Below, piece by piece: positions 15,001 to 30,000 of a DNA stretch of 64,000 nt; position 1 is the stretch's first letter; each line of letters starts with the position of its first letter. The stretch comes from Tridacna crocea. Its lineage: Eukaryota; Mollusca; Bivalvia; Cardiida; Cardiidae. The translations under genes and the position numbers were made by a program. Location of the stretch: positions 23,709,001-23,773,000 of the forward strand of contig OX031058.1 of assembly GCA_943736015.1 (NCBI GenBank), read 5' to 3'. The notes under the pieces are model-generated. The model had not been told where the DNA came from. It saw only the letters and a list, made by a program, of their open reading frames with translations, and did not search any database.

Positions 15001-18000
15001 ACCCATCTTCCTCTTAGATATCCGAGAGACTATGGGACAGTTCCAGAGGAAGCCCCACTGCTTACTTATGTCCCTCTGGGAATTTATCTGTACCTGGCTG
15101 GGTTTTAGAACAAAAGCAAGTAAGCATACAAGGTGTGTGAACTCAAAAAGAAAAAAAAATTAAGACAATTTTTTTTTAAAATGTGTTAACTATACTTCTA
15201 CCACTCACTTTATAACTTCTCCTTCAGGTTTTTTCGGAGAGATGGTGAAAGTTGTCAGCCACTTAATGAAGGAATCACGACACTCAGATACATTTTCTGG
15301 TTCATCAATGGAGACTGTATCGGCTGGTCCTCTTATCACTGGTAAATCTGTCAAATAAGTTATCAAATATAAGCCTACAAAGGCAAAACAAAAGAGAAGA
15401 GGAGGCCATAATGGCCCTATATCACTTCACTAGCTAACAAGTAAAAACCCTACACACTAAACATCAGAATTCTTAACCAATCAGTTTCAAACTGGAAGAC
15501 ATATAAATTTTCTCTGTCAAAGTTCACTAGAAAGTCTTCCCTGTGAAAGCCCAGGTATAAGTTGTAATCCCTGGAAAGGGGTCAAATTTGACCATGGGGC
15601 TATAATTTGGGCAACCTTGGTAAAGGCCTACTAGATGAAGCTAGATTCAAAATTTGGCAGCCCTATGGTGCCTTTAGCTGTTTTAGGAGATAATGAATAA
15701 AAGCTTGTAGTACAGCTGTGGCTATTAGCCAATATACTTAACTGACAATTTCAGACAAATAACAATCCTTCATATTTAAAGATCGCTGTTGTCCATATTG
15801 TCTCAGCAAAGTTATAAGTTTAGATAAAAGATCATAATGTACATTTTCTGTAGTTTTGATCTTGATCTACCCTGGCTGGCTGCAGCAGCTACTTAAGTTG
15901 TGGAAGGCACTTCTAGAATTAAGTACAATTTTGCTCAGCAAAGCTACATCACTTTCTTACCTAACACTGGATCATATATAGACCTGTTCTTATCAAAGTC
16001 TGGCAACAACCATTTTAGATAGGACTGTTTAAACTTGTCGAAGAGAAACACAAAACAGACTTCTCTCATGTCCTTGTTCATCCATTCAACTTTAATGACC
16101 TAACAAGAAAAAAGCATAAAAAGTGTACAGTTTTAAATAATTCACTGCTCATTTCCCCTAAGTACTAAGGCCTTTTTCAGACCTGCCAAAAACATATTCA
16201 ACAATGAAAAACATCAAAAAGAGAGAAACTGTTTTGGCTGAATGAAAAAGAAAGGAGAAATCACTTTTCACAGAAACAACTTATCCTTATCTCTACACAA
16301 TATTTAAAAGGTTTTTTACAATCTATGTCTGATCTTTGAACTTTACTTTGAAGTATTATGCAAGATATCCTAGGAAAAGAAGCCATTAAATTGCAAACTT
16401 AAGTGTTTTAGATCTCAGTATGTATAAGGGTAAAAATCTTTTGAACAGAAATGTTCTGATTTGTTTTAATTCTTTCATCTAGTGTGTTCACATGACATAA
16501 CATAATATTTTTCATTAACATCTCTTGAAGAAGATTTCTGCTTTTAGAAGTGTATGGAGTTAACTTTTTTAAATAATCTCATGTTTAAAATGACCATGAT
16601 TGCTTTTGAAAACTTGTGGGAAAAGAAGAAAGTGCTGCAAGCCATAATTTTTCTGTTATAGCACCACCCTTTTTAACCATTCAGAAACACATTCTATTTT
16701 ATAATAGCCATGTTTTATTTATTGTCTGCATGGGCTTTCAATAAAGACCAGTCTAAAAAGTGTTGTCTGGTAAAAGTTACAGGAAATCATAGCCTTCTAA
16801 AAACTGCTAAAAGAACCTGTACATAAAAAGATCTGGTTGGTTTGGTTGGTTGTTTTGGGGTTTAACGCCACTTTAACAGCTAAGGTCATATCATGGTGGT
16901 TGGTGATGCACATGTGTTTCCTGGCTTTCTAACACCAGTACTAACACAACTTTCTTTCCAAAGCCACCGACTAATAAAAAGATCTCTATGCACATACTTT
17001 TACAATATCATTTTGATTTCAAAATTGATAATATTAGTTATTCTCTGCTAAACCCTATGGTGTGGGTACTCATTAGAATCTTCTCGTGGAGACAATTTTA
17101 ATGAGTGCCCACATCATAAGGTTTTGAAGAGAAATAATGTCTTAAGAAATCCATCACTCACTCTTATCTGGAGTTCTGTGTTGAGTACTAACACACTTCA
17201 AAGTTAGACAAACACACTGAAACATGAAGAACTTAAAATCTATAAAAAAAAAATCTGGGTATTTTTACTTATCAAACATAATATAAAATGTATTATGACT
17301 TACTTCAGATACCATGAATTGTAACATTGCATCAAAAAAGAACTTTGTTAAATTTTCAGGCTGCTTTTCTCCAGAAACAGGCAGTATTGGGGTGATCTCT
17401 CCAGCTGCAATGATGCCACCGTAACCTACAAATGGAATAAATTTGTCCTCATAATTTCTTGTATGCACATACATGTACATAGATTAAAATTGTTTTGAAA
17501 AAGCATGTATCACTCAGTACCGTTCTTAATTGAAGGCAATTTGTGTGAGTTTCTGGCTAGTCAAGTTTACCACTGATTTTTCAAGCAGAAATTGACCACT
17601 AGTCTTGGCTGATAATGGGTCAAAACAGCCTATGAAATCTAAACCCTGGCCTATAAACAGTTAAATTGTGTCCTGCTTGTCGATTTATTATGATAACACT
17701 AGGCTACTCAATGATGACTTAACACTTTAAGGCTAAAGTCTGTGTATCCTTTCATGTCTTTTATGGAAACAACAAACTAGTACTCCTCTATTTGAATAAG
17801 TACACATAATAAATACCAATCCACAAAATTGAACAAAGTTGAAAACCTCACTTTGAAATCTTTACAAGACCATAAAATTTTAAAGTGATCAAAATTGAAA
17901 GTATGCAGTCCACATCTAAGTGAGACTTAAATAAATTTGTTATGGAAAGAGTAGCAAACATTTTGGTAAAAGGAGAAAATGCTGGTTTAAATCCAATAAT

Positions 18001-21000
18001 TCCTATTTTTTGCAAAATGTTTTCAAATAGCTAATTCCACACAACTGTTAAAACTTAGGACTGTTTGGTATGGGGATAGTAAACACAGTCATTATCAATG
18101 ATAAATGAACATAAAGACACAAACACAAAGTGGCACATAATTATATGGCACAATGCTTCATTTTTGATGATCCACAGAATTCTGATAAAACATACCACCA
18201 ACACAATGCTAGTTCGTACCATCTCTTGGAAAAGTCATGAAACAAGAGCCGTCAGAGACGGGTTATGCTCCCCGAACAAGTGCTTGTCATAAAATATAAG
18301 AAATTGATATAAATTCACTTCTTTTATCTTAGAAGAACCTTAGAAGAACCTGTTCATGCCCCCCAAAATTTGAAGTAAAAAGGCAATTACTATCTTAGAG
18401 ATAGCCAACACAAACTTGTAGAGGACAATAAGCCCAATAAGCCCCCTTTAAGCCCCCTTTTCCCATAAGACATCATTGCAATAAATACAACGGGTGTGTG
18501 GTTTGTGGCATTTTTTAACAATAATTCAAAATTAGAAATTTCATAAAATTTTGAGCAGTCATGTATTAAATATTATATAAAACAATTTTTTACATGAAGC
18601 CCCCTTTTTCCGAGACGCAGCCTGAAATTGAGAAAAAGGAAGAGAGGTACCTGGGCAATGTCCCAACAAGTTCAGATTTGAAATTTCACAAAGTTTTGAG
18701 CACTGATAAAGGAGAACCTAGTGAAAAACAATTTTTTCCATGATGCAGCCTTAATTTGAGAAACCAGGAAAAACGTATTCGTGCATTAATAATTCACAGA
18801 TTGCAAAAACAAAGGGCACATGTTGAAACTTGTAAAACAATATATAACCATGAAATGTTGACAGAAACTGAACAAGATATTAGTAAAAATTGCAATTTTG
18901 CATTTGGGCCCCTTTTTCATTTTACAAGAAACCCCCTTTTTCCATGACAGAGGGTCAAATTGAAAACACATAGATAAAGAAACAAGAGCAGATAGTGAAA
19001 CTTTGAAAAAACAATAAAACCATGAAGTTTAATGAAATTTTGACCAAAACTGAATGAAATATTAGTAAAAATTGGATTTTTGCAAGAAGCCCCCTTTTTC
19101 CATGACAGAACGTCAACTTAAAAAATGCCCAGATTAAAAATAGCAAGGGCACATGCTAAAACTTTCCATAAACAATATAACCATGAAGTTTCATGATATT
19201 CTGACAAAAACTGAATGAGATATTGGCAAAAATTGGAATTTTGCATTAAGCCCCTTTTTTCCATGACACGGGGTCAAATTGAAAATCCGAGAAAACTATA
19301 CCGGCACGTTACCCTAAGGAGTTCGTATATGAAGTTTTATCCAATTTGGTCCAAGGGTTGTGGAGAAATCGCTTCTGACAGACGGACGGACAGACGGACG
19401 GAAGGACGGACAGTCGAAGCGGCGACTATATGCTCGCCCTTCGGGGAGCATAAAAATTCTGTGAAACCAGCTTTACAGGAAATCTTAGCCTATTCCAACA
19501 TCTTGGAATAGATTAACATTTTTTAGCAATCACTCCCTACAAAAACTAGTGCTTCCAGACCAACCTTTTCTTCACTTTGGAGTAATAAGAAAAATACATG
19601 ACTGATGCTCTGTGACTCTTTACCAAATGACAAAATCTTTGACACTACCAAAATAAAAGCATACATGTGCAGATGTTACCATTAACTCATACTCCATAGG
19701 TACTCATTTCTACGCATTGCTTTTAGGAGCCTTTGGAAAACATTGTGGCAAAAGGTGAAAGTGCTCGTCACGGGTAATTTCACCTTTTGCCACAATATCT
19801 TCAATGCTATCAAAATGTGTCATATACACAAAAGAAACGGCTTCATCGTTGCTGTTATTTAGGATCAATTGGACATACCATAAAAATGCCTTATGGGGTA
19901 AAGGGTTAACTCTTTACTAAAAAACAAAATTGTAGACATGTCCAAATTGTAGGCATTTGCAGACGACAAAATATATGTGATGCGAGAATTGAAATCAATT
20001 TCTGGAAGATTAGAAAACATTTTTGGGAAATGGAGAAAATGATGATTACCAGCATTTTCTCTTTTTCCCCCACAATGTTTTCAAAAAGCTGCTTTCTCAG
20101 AGACATATAAAGTCAGGATTGTTTGGTAAAGGGTTAAATGTAGCTCAAATAATTATTGCTATCTTTGACAGGGTAGAAAACATTGTTGGAATGGGGCTAA
20201 AATGCTGGTAACATTCTCCCCACAATGTTTTCAAAAACCTTCAATTTCAGTATCTTTTTAAGTTGGAATTGTGGGGTATAGGGTTAACCCTATACCCCAT
20301 AAGTCATTTCTATGGTATCTCTAATTGACCCTACAAAACAGCAAGGATGAAGCTGTTTTTTATGGGTATGACATCTTTTGATAGCATAGAAAACATTGTC
20401 CCAAAAGGTGTAATTGCTCGTGACGAGCAATTTCACCTTTTGCCACAATGTTTTCTAAAGGCTCCTACAAGCAATGCGTAGAAATGAGTATCTATGGAGT
20501 AAAGGCTTAAAAGGTGGTTTGGTGCATCTTCAAAAAATATTGACCTACTTCAGACCCAGCAGTACATGCAGGCTGGTCTTGCTCTCATTTCTTTGCTATT
20601 AGTAAAATTTTCAGCATATAAAATGATCATTCTACCTCATTTTACCTCATGATTCATTTGGTCTTAATGGAGATTGGAGACTTTTGTGCAATATCTTGCT
20701 TGGTATAATGTACTAAAAAGATGCCATAAACCAAATTTTCCCAAAACACAGCAAATTCATTTTTAAATAAATGAAAATTATTTCCAACAAGATTCAAACT
20801 GGCAGGACATGTTCACTAACTCAAGGTTTTCTTAACATAACTGTTAAAAAAATAAGACAAGAGAACCATGATGGTCCTTTATTGCTCACCTGAGTACCAA
20901 GTAGCACAGGTCTAAAATAAAGATAAATGCCAAATAACAAGGTTCAAGGCCAAATGATAATGAAACAAGAGCAGCAAATTGTTGCAATTTAACTTTAGAC

Positions 21001-24000
21001 TTTTGAAGTTCCATTCGATAGAAGCAAGAAATACTGTAAAAATGAAGATCAAATCGGAATTACTCAAAATCAGCGCTAAGTAGAGTTAATGTTCTTGCGC
21101 ACTGTACTCCCTATACATGCATACCAAGTTTGAAGTTGTTCTGACTTAAGATGACAGTTATATTCAGGGCAAGCACTAAATGCTGTAAAAATGACATTCA
21201 AAGGGAAATAACTTAAAGACAGCGAAAGGTAGAGTTACAATTCTTAGGCACTGCACTTCCAAATATTGCAACAAATAAGCATACCAAATTTCAAGTTATC
21301 CTCCTTAAGATGATAAAGTTTCGCTCCGGACAAGCAACGAATGATATAAAAATGAAGGTAAAAGGGGGAATAACTCAAAATTTGTTCGAGGAATTTATAG
21401 TTCTTGTGCAATGCGCTCCATAATTTTTCAACAATCACGCATATCAAATTTGAAGATGTTTAGGCAGTAGATGACAAAGTTATATTCCAGACAAGCAGAA
21501 AATGCTGTAAAAAATTCAATCAAAGGGAAATAACTCATAGACAGTATGAGGTAGAGCTGTGGTTTTTGCACACTGCACTCTGTATTATTGCAACAAACAC
21601 AAATGCCAAGTTTCAAGTCAATCAGACTAGAGATGACAAAGTTATGCTCCGGACTAAGAACTATTCTAAAGAACTTTCTAACTCAAGGGCAAATAACTCC
21701 AGTTGTTCTAGTCTGATTACACCCATAATTGAACTCATCTGAGATCTTACAGTCATATATCTTTTGACCAAGTTTGGAACTAATTGGTTGATATTTGTAG
21801 ATGCTGGAGTGTAAACAAAGTGAAATACAGCAATTTTTCAAATTCAAGGGCAAATAACTCCAGTTGTTCTAATCTGCTTACACCCATAATCAAATTCATG
21901 AGAGATCTTACAGTCTTGTATATTTTGTCCAAGTTTGGTGCCGATTGGTTAATAATTGTAGATGCTAGAGTGAAAACAAAGTCAAATATAGTAATTTTTC
22001 TAATTCAAGGGCTAATAACTACGGTCGTTCTGGTCCAATTAGACCCATAATCCAACTCATCCGAGATCTTATGGTCATATATATTTTGACCAAGTTTGGT
22101 GCTGATTGATTGATATTTGTAGATGCTAGAGACAAAGTGAAATATAGCATTTTTTTAAATTCAAAGGCAAGTATCTCCAGATGTTCTAGTCTCATTAGAC
22201 CCATAATCGAACTCATTCGAGATCTTATGGTCATATTACACTCTGACCAAGTTTGGTGCTGATTGGTTGATATTTGTAGATACTAGAGTGTAAACAAGGA
22301 AATAAGAATGGACGATGGACGGACAGACACCAATGGACGGTGAGTGATCACAATAGCTCACTCTGCGCACTTCGTGCTCAGGTGAGCTAAAAAGCATTTA
22401 TGTAAACAGATTATTAAAGAAGGGCACTCAAACAAATAAATATTTCCACAAGAAGCAACAACAACACTTGGATGACAGTTTCAACAAGTAAATCATGCTG
22501 TATTGTGGATAGATATCTATAGATATTTCATGCATCAAGCACATGAGGTGAATACAATACCATCTTTGAATATATCTCTTCTTTGAACAAAAGGCGGCTA
22601 CGATGGCCTTGGATCACTGACCTGACCTTCTGACCAACTTTAATGACTTTTGGTCTGAAATAATGGTCTGTACTAGGTTGTGCACAGCTTTTTCCTAAAG
22701 TACACTACTCTGTACCCAAGGTTACTCATACTATTCAGAAATCTAAAAGTATATATCACACTGTATATATCACACATGGGCTGGACAGGAAGACCTATCA
22801 TCACTGTACATGTAGCATATATTGATGAATTTAAACTAAGCACTGTGACCTTGACCTTTAATCTGGCAAAATGGATGTTGCAAGCCATGTCATGTATTGA
22901 TCATAACTATTTGTGCCAAACTGCCAGGGTTGTCCCAAAACTCCATGACAAATTTCATAAACGAGCCATTTTTAGCATCAGGATATTCATTTTCACACAT
23001 TTCATCCATGAAGATGTTATTTCACTTTATCTTAAGTCTCTAATGAAATGTAATCTTTCTTTTTACTTTAAATTCACAAAATTGATAGGTGTTGTTTGCC
23101 GGCGCAAGCCATTTTCTCAATATACGTTTTTGTATTCAACTTCAATCATGTACAAATACTATCGATGCTTGATATCATTTCTGCTTCATATTACATGGAC
23201 ATTTTCTTCTGAAACTTTGATGTCATCACAGAAAATTTGAATGTGATCGAGTAAATAACAGACAGTATACAAACAAACGAAAAAGACAGGTAGAAAATGG
23301 GAATTTTGAAATGACAATGTCAGAAGACTGCGCAGCACAGCGAACAGTCAAAAAGAATTCGTGCCGATCTTGGAATTACAGTCGACTAGACTATAGAACA
23401 AATTTGGCATTCTAAATAGTTTAAAACATTACTCAGGCACTGGTTTACAGTTGCCATGGCAGTAAACGCTAGAAAGAGGAGAAAGCACAAAGCAGTGGGC
23501 CGATTTCTTTTAGATGAAGAGTTGTTTGATATGGTGGACAGATACATTTTTGCAGACTGGAAATTAAGACTCAGAGGTACAATCAGCAACTGCCATTTCA
23601 AGGTCTTCTTTCCACAGAATATTTAAGGACAAACTAAACATGTCACAAGTCTGTGACAGATGGGCTGTACGTCTGCTATCTGATGATGGATCAGAGTTTC
23701 TTGCTCGAGTTAAAACAGGCGACCCTCTGTTGAGTGCTCTCTTTATAGCAGATGAGACAGATGGTTAAACTACTTCAACCCCCGGTGGGAAGCCACATTC
23801 CAGTCTTTGGAAGACACCTCGGACCCCTCCATCCAAGAAGGCAAAAACTTCTACTTGGATTTACAACTTGGCCTGCTTTCCACAGCTTATGGAGGATTTA
23901 CAAAGTCGCAAGTTCGATTCCAGCAATGAGCTGGTGTCTGCTATATTTGCTGTTTACAGATGTCTGACAGAAATTGGTTTAAAACAGTTTTTCAGCAGCC

Positions 24001-27000
24001 GTGGATTAAATGACATGGCAAATGCGTTGAATTTCACAAAGAATACCTTGACAAAGGCTCTTAAACTTGACATTGATGTCATTAATTAACGTAAAGTCTG
24101 GTTGTGATTTGCTATTTACATGTTAAAAGAAAATATTTACAATAGTCAACAGACAACTGGAGGTCATTAAAGCTCACCATGAGCAATTCCGGCGCCGTCC
24201 AGCTAAAAATATTGTGATACAACAACACAATGCACACAAGCTGAACAGATGTAAATACAAAAATATGCAGGAAAACAGATAAGAACTGCAGACTTACTTG
24301 GCAAACTGGACATGGAAGCTGCAACTACAGGATTTTAAAATTCAGAGAGACAAATCTCATAGCAAAAAATGAGATAACTTCAGATGCCTATCTAAAAGCA
24401 CACTTATTTCAGTTCATTTGCAATCCAATATTTTGGTCCTTTTCTGTTTATGTTTTCAGCCTTGGATACCAGTGGTTTAGAACTTTCAGATAAGATAGTT
24501 AAATGGTTAGAACTTTCAGATAAGATACTTTACTGATTTATATCTTGTACTTGTTTTTTCAAAAGTTACCTACAACAGTTAAGTCTTCAACTAAATTCTG
24601 AAACAGCACAAGCATGCACTACACAATGCTATTTTGACATCTATAAGCTGTCTCTATCTGTCCATACATCTAATTATATGAAACATGATATTTGTAGGGT
24701 GTATTTTCATTCCTGTCGGAGACTTTGCATTCAATACATATTAGAATGATTTTGAAGTTAACATCGTATAGAGGCTATGACTCATTGAACCATTTTACTG
24801 TGCATTTTCTTTTTATTAAAGCAAAAGATACCAAAACCAAACTGTTGATCTATTTCCACTTAGCCAAACATTTCTGTTACAAAAATTTTTTTTTTTCATA
24901 ATATAGTTCATCACTTACAATGCTAAATATTCATGATGAAATTCATCACTTTTTTTTCTACTATTTTATTAGGTTTAACTACAGTTGGGTAGTAGAAATT
25001 GGCAAGCTAAGCTCATGTTCAGATGCTATTTTACCCTGTGTACAACTACAGTTAGACTTCAAAGACATTGAAGTCTACACTACCTAAAAGTTTTCAGACA
25101 TTTTGGCTAAAAAAATGTTAAAAGGCCTGCAAAAACAAGTCAGCACAAAAAAACACTTACTATCTGGAGTGGATGGTGTCCTACAGTTTAGGATATCTTG
25201 ATTGATTCCATCCCCAAGCCCAGGAATTAGCTGTAGAAAAATGTCGTGACATTCTGTCGAAGCATTGTCTTGAAGAATTTGATACCATATCAGGAACAAT
25301 CGAAGACCATCTCTCCTAAGCTGAAATAGAGGAAAGAAATAGAGGATATGTGTTTTTTTTGGTGTAAGATCGAAATTTATTTCATCAAGTGGACACCATC
25401 GGTAATATTTTCACGAGTGGCGCAGCCACGAGTGAAAATATTACCGATGGTGTTCACGAGATGAAATAAATTTCGATCTTTCACCGAAAAAAAAACAAAT
25501 ATTCTATTTATTTCATGCTTTTAACCCTTTCTGGGAGGAGCTTTATCAAAATTCAGCACAATTCTTTTCCCTCATTCCCCGTGGCGTACCCCTCCCGCAT
25601 AGCAACATTACGTCAAGCGCGAGAAATGTAAGGTATATGACGTCATATTTCCCATCTGGTTGTTAGGCACGCGCAATTTACCTAGGCAACAAGAACGTGA
25701 AAATTGGTATTTTCACTGGGGGTACCAGTGTAAGATCGAAAAATATTTTCACTGCTATTTCTCGATATCCCACCGGAAAGCATGAAATAATAAAAAATCT
25801 TTTTTAAAAGGATCAAACATGTAAATGAGGTTCTGTTATCCTAAGTTTCATTTGGTTTGCATTGGAGTTTATCGCTGTTTTAACACCTTAGGTCATATAA
25901 TAGCAGCCAGTGACAAACCCAAGTGTTTCCCTACTTTCCTCATACCAGTACTGACACAGCTTTCTTTCCAAAGCCACTGACTACTTTTCTCACTTGCATC
26001 AGAGGTAAGACATTTTAACAAGTACATGCCAGACATGCATATTTGACTTTTTACATAATATTTAAGTCCTTTCCAGCTAAAAATGCCAAGTAAATCAAAT
26101 TATCATTGGCAGAAACAGCAAAATTTTGATAAGAGTATCTCATTAACAGTAGACAAAATAAAAACAGTTCATAGTTACCATATAGAGGTTTTTACAAACT
26201 CTGCAATTTTTTTTGCTAAAACAGGAGGTCTTAAACTTCTACAAACTTTTTTAGTTTTGCCATCAGATGAATTTAATTTATATGTATTGTATACTTCTTA
26301 TCGGCTTCAAGTTTGGTTCAGAATAAAAACCGTACTAACTTTACGAAATTATTACTGTGGCTGTGGTCATTATCCTTTTATGGTTTGCCACATGAGCAAA
26401 CAAGGTCAACACATAATAATGATGCACTAGAAAAACAAACAAAATGATGTATACTTGGTGAAATGTTTCATTAGGAAAGACACATCTATGTTTATACTTG
26501 AACAAAAGTTTTGCATTTTGTTTTTACAATGACATATTTTGTCAAATGTTCACCTGTGTATCTTCACAAAGACATGAATTACATCTTCACCAAGGTGACC
26601 CAAGTGTCACACATACAGCAAACAAACACTTGATAGAACTAAAACCCACACTGATTTTAATAATAAATGCCTATTCACATCTAAAGAATTTAAAAAAATA
26701 GAATGCCTTTGATCAATACCAAAAAAACCTTCATTTGAGCCGTATCTATTTTGTCATATATGCAAAGGCTTTCAATCTACAATCTGTCTTCTGGTAAAGT
26801 GTTAAGCATGTATTAGGCAACAATGATGAAAGAAAAATCATCTTTTATGAACAATGATTATTCTTTTCTTCCCACCATGTTTAAGTGGTTGCCTGAAAAT
26901 CTAAATAACTTTATACCAACAGAACTACACTAAGCCTTGTTCTATCCAAGGGCAAAATTTTCACCCAAGAAATCTACCTGTCAAACTGAAAACAGTCAGC

Positions 27001-30000
27001 CCAACCTACACAAATTTAGTTCAATGAAAGCATTCCAACTGGTTTTCATGGTAAAGAAACTAAATTATGATGAGCAATATTTAAATTTTCACTGCATACA
27101 GTGACATACCAGAAAGTAAACAGTAAAAGGATGACACAGATATAATGGATTCAAGGTTACACATGACCAAAAAAGAAACAACATCAATAATGTAATTACA
27201 ACGACTTCTAAATGGCCTGCAACATGCAAAAAGGGGCATCCAGACATTTGCTTAAAGTGTTGTCTTGGATCAGCATACACATTCTGCACAGTGTGATTTT
27301 AGATGACACTTTCTGATCATGGAAGATTTTCTGTTTCACAGAAGTCTACTGTAGAACGAAATCTAATGTTGTAGTGCTGTCTCTGATTAGCCTCTACAGA
27401 CTACACAGGCTGATCCAAGACAACACTTAACTCATTACCAAACAACAAAATTTTAGGTTTGTCCGAATTGAAAGCATTTGCAGATGACAAAGTAAAAGTG
27501 ACTGAAAATTTGAAATTTGTTTTGTAAAGGTTAAAAAAAAATGGTGCGAAAAGGAGAAAACGCTGGTTACCAGCATTTTCTCCTTTTTCCACAATGTTTT
27601 CTAAAGGCTTCTTTCTCAGGGGCATCAAAAGTAGGTATTGTGTGGTAATGGATTAAAGCAAATGTCTGAATGCCCCTTTTCGCATGTTGCAGGTCATATT
27701 TGGGACGAAAAAGGAGAAATAAAGTTCCTGTAGAAAAAAGTGCTTATACAGCATGAGGAGTCTGAGCCATCATCGCCAACAATCAAGAATTGCATTCTTA
27801 TCCTAGTTTTGAAGAATACCTTAATTTTCTTTGTTTCACCCTTTACCACACAATGACGACTTTTAACGACCCTGAGGAAGAAACCTTTTGAAAACATTGT
27901 GGAAAAAAGGAGAAAATGCTGGTTACCAGCATTTACTCCTTTTCCCACAAAGTTTTTTAACCCTATCAAAGCGAAATTGCACCATTTGAGCCAGTCTGAA
28001 ATTGTCGTCTGCAAGTGCTTTTACGTTTGATAGGTCTAAAATTTCACTGTGTGGTATCAGGTTAAATCGTTTTGGCTATAGCAAATGGTTTAAACAAGTA
28101 GAAATTTCATAAGAATGGTTGATGAATTGTACCCTGATCTTCACCTTAAGTATAAGCAACTACAATTTAACGTGTTTGGTACTCAGAGGGTTAGAATGCT
28201 GTGCGAAATTAGCTATTACCTTTAACCCGTTGTTTGGATGTAACAGTTTCTTCATGATACGCCCAATGCTGTGAAACATCCATCTTTTATGGATAAGTTC
28301 TGGTAACAGCAGTAGAATTTTCTGGAGTAAGAGTTTGATTTTTTAATCCAAGAGACATTATGGGGAAAAAAATTCAAGGCAAAACAAAAACAGGTGAAAA
28401 TATCAAATTAATGATGAAGGATTAACTCATTACCAAACAACAATATTTTAGGCTTGTCCAAATTCAAAGCATTTGAAGATGACAAAATAAAAGTGACTGA
28501 AAATTTGAAATTTGATATATGAAGAGTAGAAAACATTGTGGGAAATGGAGAAAATGCTGGTTGCCAGCATTTTCTCCTTTTCCCACAATGTTTTCCAAAG
28601 GTTTCTTTCTCAAGATCATAAAAAGTAGGGATTGTGTGGTAGTGGTTAAAGTCAAGATTTTATCAATCACCTTGCAGTACCAAATTCACCTGTCCGACGT
28701 TTTTCTCAAGCTTCTTTTACCAGTACATTGCACAAAATTCTTTCCAAGTCGCTGGCTGCTTTCCAGCATAAATATTGTCTAAACAATGTTCAGCTGGAAG
28801 AGAGAGTTGAATCCTGTCATAATGACTTTCATCAATCCTAGAAAAACAGAATTTGGCCCAGCTTGACATTGAAGCAGCCATTCATGGACTTCAAGCCTTG
28901 TATGATACAGACTGAGCAAGAGGGATCAGTACTTATAATGCAAAACAAGAGCTTCCCAAATTTTAAGAGTCATATGCACAACTACACATCACAGAGATTC
29001 ATTGTCGTAAGTCTGAACTTATTCAAATGAAAACTGTAGGAGGAGTTGCACACACAAGAAATTGCTAACAGACCGACATACATAGGTACAAACAGACAGG
29101 CAGACACACAATCGTGGCCATAATATAATGCAACTCTTTGGGTGTATAAGAACGCCAAATCTGATAAAAATGGTACAACATACTACAAAAGATTTATCAA
29201 GGAGTATGATGGTACAATAGAACTAAAATAGTATTTATGTGTACAGAGGCACTGACAGACATTTTACCTCAAAAATGTGAAGTATCTGGTCTAATTCTTC
29301 CCTGTGAGACTTATTGGCTATAAAAGAAAAATAAAAGTATTTCACATTAAACAGCTTACTAAATAAGAAAGTTTATGAAGCATGAATTTTTAATTACAGT
29401 GTCTTTTCTAAGATGCCAAATTGCAGAATTCGGAGTTGCGGGATTAATTTTTTCAAGATCCAATGCATGACAGTCCTGTGTGCTAAAATAACCGATGAAA
29501 ACATGAAAAAATCAATAATTTACTGTTGTCTTGCAGAAAATACAGCTGTTCTAAAAACTGCATCATTGCTTGCCTCCCTTCTCATTTCAGATTCTTGAAC
29601 AGGCACTGGACCTATAGTACCAGTATAACTTTTAGTAATGGCCACCAATCAGTTTAAATGAAAAAAAAAATAAGAAAAACAGTGAAAGATACGAAGGGTG
29701 CCTTTCACAACTATTCTTACTATATTGGCCTGTGCAAATCAAGATCACATTGCAAAAAACATGCATTCTGATCTTTAATCTACATGTACACTGTCTGCTC
29801 TATTAGGCTATTTGACAAAATTGACCTTGAAATAGCAAAACTTTTGCCTTTAATACTTGACGGACAATATCTTTGGGCTTTATTCTGCACCCTAAGGATT
29901 AAAGGTAAAAGAATCTACCAGTTTCTAACAGTATCAAAATGAGGACAAAAGTTATTCAATATCACTCACCCCTCTGCTTTAAATCGGCTTCAACAGTCAC

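Noticed and set aside
22680..23240. 186-codon open frame on the plus strand
   Set aside because: Low-complexity composition, no family resemblance, no splice-supported context; it lies in intronic sequence with CTTGACCTTT-type repeat words.
26083..26430. 115-codon plus-strand open frame
   Set aside because: AT-rich intronic sequence with no motif, no signal peptide and no conserved pattern.
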